Source: Diadema setosum (lineage: Eukaryota > Echinodermata > Echinoidea > Diadematoida > Diadematidae). Taken from it: a DNA stretch of 64,000 bases. Shown piece after piece: positions 58,201 through 64,000 of this stretch. The stretch lies in assembly GCF_964275005.1 (NCBI RefSeq), contig NC_092705.1:15961385-16025384 (forward strand). Reading direction: 5' to 3'. The notes under the pieces were generated by a model. It saw nothing but the letters and a program-made list of their open reading frames with translations. It was not told where the DNA came from and did not search any database. Within the stretch, counting starts at the first letter, position 1, and the number at the start of each line of letters is the position of its first letter. Both the position numbers and the translations under genes were made by a program.

Positions 58201-61004
58201 AATATCCGCGTCCCATATTATGTAACACCTTTGCGTCATCATTAGAATATGGGGTAAGTATCGCGCAGACAAGTTACACTATAGACGTACGCTCAAGATA
58301 GGAATATCGACTTGTTTCATTTGACTATAGGTAGTTCTAGTTAAACCTGGTAAATCTATCTAAGAAAGTACTGCAGATTCTAATATGGATGGCCTCAGCA
58401 TATTAGGGCCTAAATGGATAACATCTATTCACGCCTAACAAAGCTTGGGCAAAAACTATATACTTTTTTTTTTCAAATGATAGAATTTATTGATTTCTCG
58501 AAGCAACATAATTTTACAGAGGATAAATGAATTACAAAGTTATTACTTCAACACAAAAACATTTCATTGATACAAACAATTTAAACACCATTTCTCCATC
58601 AACTATATACTACCTCCAAGAACAACTAGCAGTGTGTGAACAGAAACCTGGTTCTACGTGAAAAAACTTTTCGGGATTACCAGCAGTATAATCAAGCATC
58701 TTTGTCGTTGACCCCATCCACCGATGCATTTCGCTACTGTCATCGTAATTTCATTATCATCTGTATTATGTTCATAAATGTTACTTTGGATAGGCTGCAA
58801 CGAAACGGCACGGTACAGCTATGGGACAAGGAAAAGACAAAGTTGATGGAGGCGTCGAAGAAACGGGAAGAAAAACTCACCAAGGAGTTGGGGGAGATGA
58901 CAACCAAGTACGAGGATATGAAGGAGAAACTGACGGAGAAATTAAGGGTATGCTTACTACCAAACTTGGCATAATAATAATGTTCGATTAGATTGAGGCA
59001 TTTGTGGTTAGAGAAAGAAAGTGGATGGAGAGGGAACAGTGGGAGAGAAGGGCAGATAAAGATTTGATGTTTGTGTTTGTTTGCTATCTTCTGTCCAACT
59101 TTCGAAAATGAACGCGATTTTGCTCTGCGCGAGCGATCGAGTGCGTTGTGCTGGTGGTTGACGTTGACGTATTTGACGTATTTGACTAACCAAAGAGGTT
59201 TTATAATTATGACTAACCCACATAATATAACAGATGATGACTTTTGTTGTCGGGAACATATACCAAACGTTCCACCCTCAGGGTTTGAAATGCTATTTCG
59301 GGAGGCTATAAGTCCCTCGACTTCGTCTTGGGACTTATAACCTCCCTCAATAGCATTCCAGACCCTTCGGGTGGAACATTCGGTATGTTCCCTCCCCCGC
59401 CAGTCATCATAAATATAAAAGCCTAACTGAACCCACAATACATTGTCAGCAATGGTGCTGATCTATTATATTTCGTTTATTTATTTATTTGTTTGTTTGT
59501 TATTATAGGAAACGGAAGAAAAGTTGAAGATTCAGAAGATGAAAGACTCCTTGGATAAAAAGATCGTCAATAGAAATGGTATGTTATTTTCCTTGTTAAA
59601 CATTATATAAATCATTTTGACTATACGTTGTATCTCGCGTAATTTGATGTTACCAACTCCTATCTACACAGTACAGCTCTTTAGAAAGACAGCTTAACAG
59701 TTGCCCATAATATCTGTGCCCGTTTTAATCGTCCCAAATCATTGTTGCATTTTTTAAAGTTTTTATAATGTATACTATAAACTTAAATAGTCGTTTCTAC
59801 AATGATCTTCATTTGACTGCAAAGATCTTTGAAATTAAACACCTCGGGCCCATTTCATAAAGAGCTGATATGATAGCAACTCTTGCTGGAATGGCAATTG
59901 TCATGGTAACGACGAGAATCCAGCTTCCTGATTGGCTGTTGCTATTGGAAGTTGCCATTCCAGCAAAAGTTGCAATCATAACATCTTTTATGAAATGGGG
60001 CCCTTGTGTTAATTCATTCTCGCTGCTGGACAGTTTAAAATCCTCTTCATAAAGAAGAGGAAAACACGAGTTCTGGCATTATATCTTAGTATGTTCCAAT
60101 GCCCCTAACTCTTTTGTAACAGTTATTTGATTGTGTAAATGCAGAACGTTTTTTTTTTTTTTTTTTAAATCAAGCAAACTTTTGTGGTTGTTTCAATACA
60201 TCACAATTTGTGATCATCATTTCGATTAGAGTTAAAAGTGTATTCTTGCAGGATGTGGGAGGGAGGCATGTGCATTAGTTTTGTCACAATGAATCATTAT
60301 CTTATAATATGCCAAGATATACCATGATTATATAGACACCAGAGGAATCCTATATGAGAGCATTGCCATGTAGAATCTCAACACCAGGTTCTATCAACAT
60401 GGTGCAGAATAGGATGTTTGAAGTGTTAGTTTAAAATCGATATTTTTTTTTCAATGAAACCCTCATCAATCTTTCAAACTTTCAGAGAATCTGAATGAAC
60501 GCAAAAAGGCTAACGTATCTCTGTAAAAGCATCCGGAGCATGCTGCCCGTTATCAAGTTTCATCAATTGCGATGAACTCATAACAATCTTCTTCAACTTC
60601 AGAATCTTCGAGAAAAATTCTATTCCCATCATAAAGCTGCTCCAAACAATAGAACGACGTGTTTATATTGATTTCTTGTCTGTCGGATTTATAATAATTT
60701 GTAATTGGTGTCGATGTCTACTTCTATCACTTGTAGATTTTGCGTTCAGCCCGTTTAGTCTGAGAGTAGACGGTATGCGTTTATGACAGTGTTTTGTGGT
60801 ATTTTTGTTAGCTTTTAGGTTTGGGGAATTTGGAATCATGTTGCTTTGACTTGAATCTATACTTCTGGGTGCTATATACCATATCAAATACTGGGTTTAA
60901 ACAACGACAAGACACACGCACGCACACACTCTCACGTACACATCACCAACTATGCACTCTCTCTCTCTCCCCCTTACTATTATGTGTGTATGCGTGTGTG
61001 TGCA

Positions 61005-61047
<43 letters not shown>

Positions 61048-61306
61048 CGAATTCACGTATTGGCTCCAATATAGCGAAGAATCAAGAAATAAACTAGTAA
61101 TGCATTATATTATATGGGTGCGCGCTCTTCATGTTCAATTTATGTTTTGGTATTGACATTCCGCGTCGAGACTCCTGAAGAAGGTGGAGGCCACCGAAAA
61201 TTTGAGTTGTTCAATAAACTCATTCTTATTGGCGAAATAATGCATTACTAGTTTATTTCTTGATTCTTCGCTATATATATATATATATATATACATATAT
61301 ATATGC

Positions 61307-61337
<31 letters not shown>

Positions 61338-62225
61338 TGTGTACGAACATGAATGCATGATGTAAAATGTATACCACACAGTATATTTTACACCAATAAA
61401 CAGGCACGCAAGCACATTTTGTCGATTTGTCAGCACACACTCTCCCTGCGGCTTCCGAAGTGAATTTGCATTTTCTGGGATCGGCACGGATTGAACCACA
61501 ATTTGATTCTTTTTTAATGGAGTATATCATGTGTGCATATAGATATTAAAGACGCAAAAAGGAATACACGTCATATTGTAGCACGATGCGTGACATCTAT
61601 TCTATATACCACCTGGTATATTCCAGAGTCTGACCGCCGCTACAAAGACCCTGCATTACGTCCGGCCTTTGTGATGGGCAAATCAAGATTGTCGATCAGT
61701 TTCTACCATTAAGTGCACACACAAATTCTTCAGAGAATCATATTTTCATTGCACTATAAACTATATGCAAAAAAAAAAAAACCCTTTGTGATGTATAGTA
61801 TTAAGGTATTTGCAACCATAAACTTTTGGCTGACACTTTCTACAATAGAAAAAAAAAAAAACCCGGAAGATGGAAAAAGAGAGACGTCATTAGTGCGTCA
61901 TTTTATTTTCAATCAATAGTTCAGTGGATTCTAGTACTATAATCCTCGCTCACTCATCCGTCTTCGTGTAATCCTAGCTTATTTTAACATGAATCTCTTG
62001 AGAATCTGCTCTACTTTATTAGTGTGTATGGTATAGTTGTATTTGAGATTTCAAAACTGAAGTAGTACTCGGCATTTCTTCCAATCCCTTTTGACAGTGT
62101 CAAAATCCTTCGAGTCGCTCGCCAGTTCGTCGCCGGATTTGGCGGGAAGTTTATCAGGCAACTTACTGAGCGCTGGAGGCAGGTTCCCATGGTTACCTCA
62201 CTTTGCCGTCTTGTTTATCTCATAA
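49727..62225 (+). CDS. coiled-coil protein of unknown function, at least 7 coding exons
   Basis: Exons: 49727-49730 (ATGG), 54534-54733, 55540-55725, 56924-56975, 57768-57900, 58794-58947, 59509-59578, then a terminal exon at either 60486-60526 (279 aa in all) or 62098-62225 (308 aa). All borders are AG/GT and all phases agree. The protein starts MGDQFDVAMTSADFQALLYS, has a helical, Leu/Ala-rich N-terminal part (residues 1-70), a short charged link, and from about residue 130 a nearly unbroken coiled coil rich in Glu, Lys and Gln. No signal peptide, membrane segment or zinc motif is seen, so it is probably cytoplasmic or cytoskeletal. I do not recognise the family. It may be conserved only in related invertebrates. 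Confidence 0.78.
49731..54533 (+). other. first intron of the coiled-coil gene
   Basis: About 4.8 kb without recognised exons. It includes a poly(C)/(A)/(TAA)n run at 51089-51135 and a TTA/TAA-rich tract at 54330-54505. The open frames here are simple-sequence or chance. Confidence 0.5.
54534..54733 (+). CDS. coiled-coil gene exon 2
   Basis: The acceptor is TCTCCCTTCAG and the donor ATC|GTGAGT. It encodes DQFDVAMTSADFQALLYSRD, then RLALLQKGLSAVLGAMQSVL and a segment ending AEQLQQI. It is GC-rich beside a TTA-rich intron. An internal ATG (54554) could be used if exon 1 is wrong. Confidence 0.85.
55064..55241. repeat. two TA arrays flanking a perfect 25-bp-arm hairpin
   Basis: TA runs at 55064-55104 and 55202-55241 enclose a segment with arms TAGTGAAAACTTTGAGCAAA-GAAAA (55149-55173) and the exact inverse (55178-55202) around a TGGG loop. 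In intron 2 of the coiled-coil gene. Confidence 0.9.
55540..55725 (+). CDS. coiled-coil gene exon 3
   Basis: The acceptor is GTTCTCAAAG and the donor AAG|GTGACT. It has 62 codons, phase 0 at both ends. It encodes DKDCWERIRVELLDVFKSFK, then a polar link and AECIMSLAEKVDDVKKGLDT. Confidence 0.85.
56924..56975 (+). CDS. coiled-coil gene exon 4
   Basis: The acceptor is AAATTACAG and the donor CAAG|GTAAGC. It encodes VTAKREENMIKEVKLLQ with one spare base that completes the first Glu of the next exon. Confidence 0.8.
57768..57900 (+). CDS. coiled-coil gene exon 5
   Basis: The acceptor is TTTGTTTGCAG and the donor CA|GTAAGC. It encodes QLYDERQQNVELKWKAQEAT, then VLQQQLKEKQEQIA. Strong heptad pattern. 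Confidence 0.85.
58794..58947 (+). CDS. coiled-coil gene exon 6
   Basis: The acceptor is TTTGGATAG and the donor AGG|GTATGC. It encodes LQRNGTVQLWDKEKTKLMEA, then SKKREEKLTKELGEMTTKYE and a charged end. Continuous coiled coil. Confidence 0.85.
59234..59410. repeat. palindromic MITE, ATGATGAC...GTCATCAT
   Basis: GGGAACATATACCAAACGTT and CGGTATGTTCCC are inverted, as are GGAGGCTATAAGTCCC and GGGACTTATAACCTCCC, around a short CGACTTCGTC loop. Arms total about 75 bases. In intron 6 of the coiled-coil gene. Confidence 0.85.
59509..59578 (+). CDS. coiled-coil gene exon 7
   Basis: The acceptor is TTGTTATTATAG and the donor AATG|GTATGT. It encodes ETEEKLKIQKMKDSLDKKIV and NRN plus one base. Confidence 0.82.
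59846..60003. repeat. MITE, GGGCCCATTTCATAAAG termini
   Basis: GGGCCCATTTCATAAAGAG is mirrored by CTTTTATGAAATGGGGCCC. Inside, ATGATAGCAACTCTTGCTGG and AGTTGCAATCATAACA also pair. Full-length copy; a decayed one is at 25795. Confidence 0.85.
60486..60526 (+). CDS. candidate terminal exon A of the coiled-coil gene
   Basis: A good pyrimidine-rich acceptor (CAAACTTTCAG) is followed in the right phase by ENLNERKKANVSL and TAA. The charged ENLNERKK reads like the end of a coil. An in-phase short tail can occur by chance, so this competes with 62098-62225. Confidence 0.4.
61012..61345. repeat. hairpin element inserted in TA/CG/TG microsatellites, hammerhead-like core
   Basis: Arms AGCGAAGAATCAAGAAATAA-ACTAGTAATGCATTAT (from 61073) and the inverse (ending 61272) sit between TA runs, with CG and TG runs to the right. 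The centre has CTGAAGA-A-GGTGG-AGG-CCACC-GAAA (61175-61199), similar to the catalytic core of a hammerhead ribozyme, and a second small hairpin after it. Confidence 0.75.
62098..62225 (+). CDS. candidate terminal exon B of the coiled-coil gene
   Basis: The acceptor CAATCCCTTTTGACAG is strong. In the right phase it reads VSKSFESLASSSPDLAGSLS, GNLLSAGGRFPWLPHFAVLF, IS and TAA. The stretch is GC-rich against an AT-rich background, which suits coding sequence. It may instead end earlier at AG|GTTCCC (62172) and continue outside the window. Confidence 0.45.
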
Positions 62226-64000
62226 ATATTGTTTGCCATTTTTCTGCACTGTAATATCTATCTATTTTTCATATTGAAAATGGTGGCAGTCTTTTGCTTT
62301 CCTCTTTTCCGTCTTGATGGATCAAAACTCACTGTCTTCTTCATTTCATCTACATCTTTAGTTGGATTGTTTCTCTCATTTGTTTCAGGCTTACTTGTTG
62401 TCATGGTGATGAGTCCGTGTGCATATCGTAATGTAGCTGTGAGCGTTAATTAGCATTGTTTTTCATGCCGTGAATACCGTGAATGAACACAGTTGATTCT
62501 CATTTGAAATAGTGTTAGCGATGACTTTCCGGTCTGCCGTATCTGTAGAAGTGCTTAGTTAATATTAGGTATAGCTTGTAGTTATTTATGTAGTTTATTT
62601 ATTCATATAATTTGTTTATCTATTTCATGATGAATTGTGTTATCATTATACTTTAGCTTGTTACCTTTGATCATACAATTATACATCACACATAGGTATC
62701 ACATGACAGTATATCACAATCATGTTATCTGCTATCACATAACAACTAATTTACATAAGTCATAATAGACAAATCGATATCATGTTGCCATGTCAAATGG
62801 AAGAAAACTATTCAAGGTATCACACATAAATATTGAAACTTATGATTACGGCTAAAAGTAACCGCAAAAAAAAAAAAGAAACCCGAAATCGATAGGTTAT
62901 CTGAACACAATTATGTTACTTTTTTATACTGTATAATGCTATATAAGATAATTCTATATACATTACTCTCTATATATAACATACCATGTTAACTATAATA
63001 TATTGCATTGCTATATGACATTATAATATCAAATCATTATATCATACTATCATTAAAGATGGTTCAATTTCATTTTTGCGTCATCAAAGTGCAAGAAAGC
63101 TTTTCAATAACATACCCAAACCTTTGTAACATATGGACATGAATAAAGCAAAGTAAACGCAATAAAAAAGAAAAGAAAAGAAAACCTGAAAATATGATTA
63201 TATACCAAAAAAAAAATAGATATAACACACCGTATATTTCCGTTATACCATCAACTTGGAGAACTATCTCCGTTAGATAACACAAGACATTGATGGGAAA
63301 TATTCGTCTAAACATAGTGTCACAATTCAATTTGGCAATCGGGTGGACCTTTGATCTGCGTAGTTTCTACATACATTGTACAATAGCCAAGAGTGTGTTG
63401 AAATGGTGAAAATAGGCGCGGTCACACTGGCAAAACTTCAGGATCTTAAAGATCGCGAACTTAATCTTCCCGATCTTTTGCCAGTCTGACCGCGCCTTAT
63501 GACATGGAGGCAATTTCACAACCAAACTTCTCATTCTTTTTTCTCGTTTTGTGTGACTAATGGAATAATGTGCCAAATGTGTTTTACAGATTCGGGTTTT
63601 GTTAATGTTATTGTTTGCTATTATTATGACGGTGATCTGCGTGGACATATAGCTATCGTTGCTCACAATTTTTTGATTGTTCCTTTCAAGCTCTACTGCT
63701 GTGAAGGTGCTATGTGGGAAATATGTGGTGTTGGTATCATTTGTTTGTCCACTTTGTTTTTTTCTCACCAATATTGATTTGACAGTATATCAGGTTAATG
63801 CTTTCGTCTCACAGGTATTGCTTCTCTATGAGTAGGCTATTAGCTCTGAAGCGAAACACAAATTAACATGGAGCTACTACTGGAGATATAGATTTAAGGA
63901 TGCATACTGTAAATGCGTTACTGTTTGCACCTCAATATGAAAACGAGGTGATACCGGTTTTCATACAAAATTTTGCGAAAAAGTGACTGACAGTAACCAT
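62226..64000. other. right end of window, no gene recognised
   Basis: AT-rich, with many TATA/ATAT and A runs. A small MITE (GGCGCGGTCACACTGGCAAAA and TTTTGCCAGTCTGACCGCGCC) lies at 63415-63498. The short open frames are not protein-like. Confidence 0.5.
63415..63498. repeat. short MITE, GGCGCGGTCACACTGGC termini
   Basis: Inverted 21-base ends with one or two mismatches enclose a 40-base core that itself holds AGATCGCGAACT and CCCGATCTTTT pairing. No coding content. Confidence 0.85.

Noticed and set aside
61627..61712. In-phase segment ESDRRYKDPALRP... ending in TAA, as a terminal exon of the coiled-coil gene
   Set aside because: The acceptor has a poor pyrimidine tract, the peptide does not continue a coil, and two better acceptors exist.
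1..64000. tRNA, rRNA or spliceosomal RNA genes
   Set aside because: I looked for tRNA B-box-like GGTTCGANTCC and snRNA-type motifs on both strands and saw none convincing. A covariance search would settle it.

Overview
This is animal nuclear DNA. Introns are GT-AG (plus two AT-AC), the sequence is AT-rich with many microsatellites, and there is a dense load of short non-autonomous inverted-repeat elements. The encoded proteins are clearly metazoan, and ERCC5 can be resolved into 15 coding exons, the layout I recall for vertebrates. The repeat types (a TGTAAAAGTGGA terminal-repeat family, a GGGCCCATTTCATAAAG family, TGACCTTTGACC-rich elements ending in a GC-rich hairpin) look like those of marine invertebrates. 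An echinoderm, possibly a sea urchin, is my best guess; it is not proven.

Layout. (1) About 1-21.1 kb, minus strand: an ENOX-family gene (ecto-NOX disulfide-thiol exchanger). Eleven exons could be joined in phase from 18180 down to 8. The C-terminal exons lie off the left edge and the first exon is unresolved. (2) 21.9-37 kb, plus strand: a complete ERCC5/XPG nucleotide-excision-repair endonuclease gene of 15 coding exons and 1215 codons, with all expected catalytic acids and a PCNA-binding PIP box. Introns 1 and 13 have U12-type AT-AC boundaries. ENOX and ERCC5 are head to head, and the stretch between them has promoter-like motifs. (3) About 37-49.6 kb: intergenic. It holds a hAT-like element, a large fold-back element with repeated AAGATGGCCGCC motifs, microsatellites, and an orphan promoter-like cluster at 47.4 kb. 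(4) 49.7-60.5 or 62.2 kb, plus strand: a coiled-coil protein gene of unknown function. A tiny first coding exon (ATGG) joins in phase to at least six further exons, and two alternative terminal exons are possible. (5) 62.2-64 kb: AT-rich sequence with one small inverted-repeat element.

The most notable observations are the two U12 introns of ERCC5; a fold-back repeat in ERCC5 intron 3 that carries a canonical histone-mRNA 3' stem-loop followed by a purine-rich downstream element; repeat families that carry many DR1 nuclear-receptor half-sites; and the 1.4-kb fold-back element.

The three genes have no evident pathway link. All exon borders were assigned by eye from splice consensus, reading phase and similarity to remembered protein families. 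No search or alignment was run.
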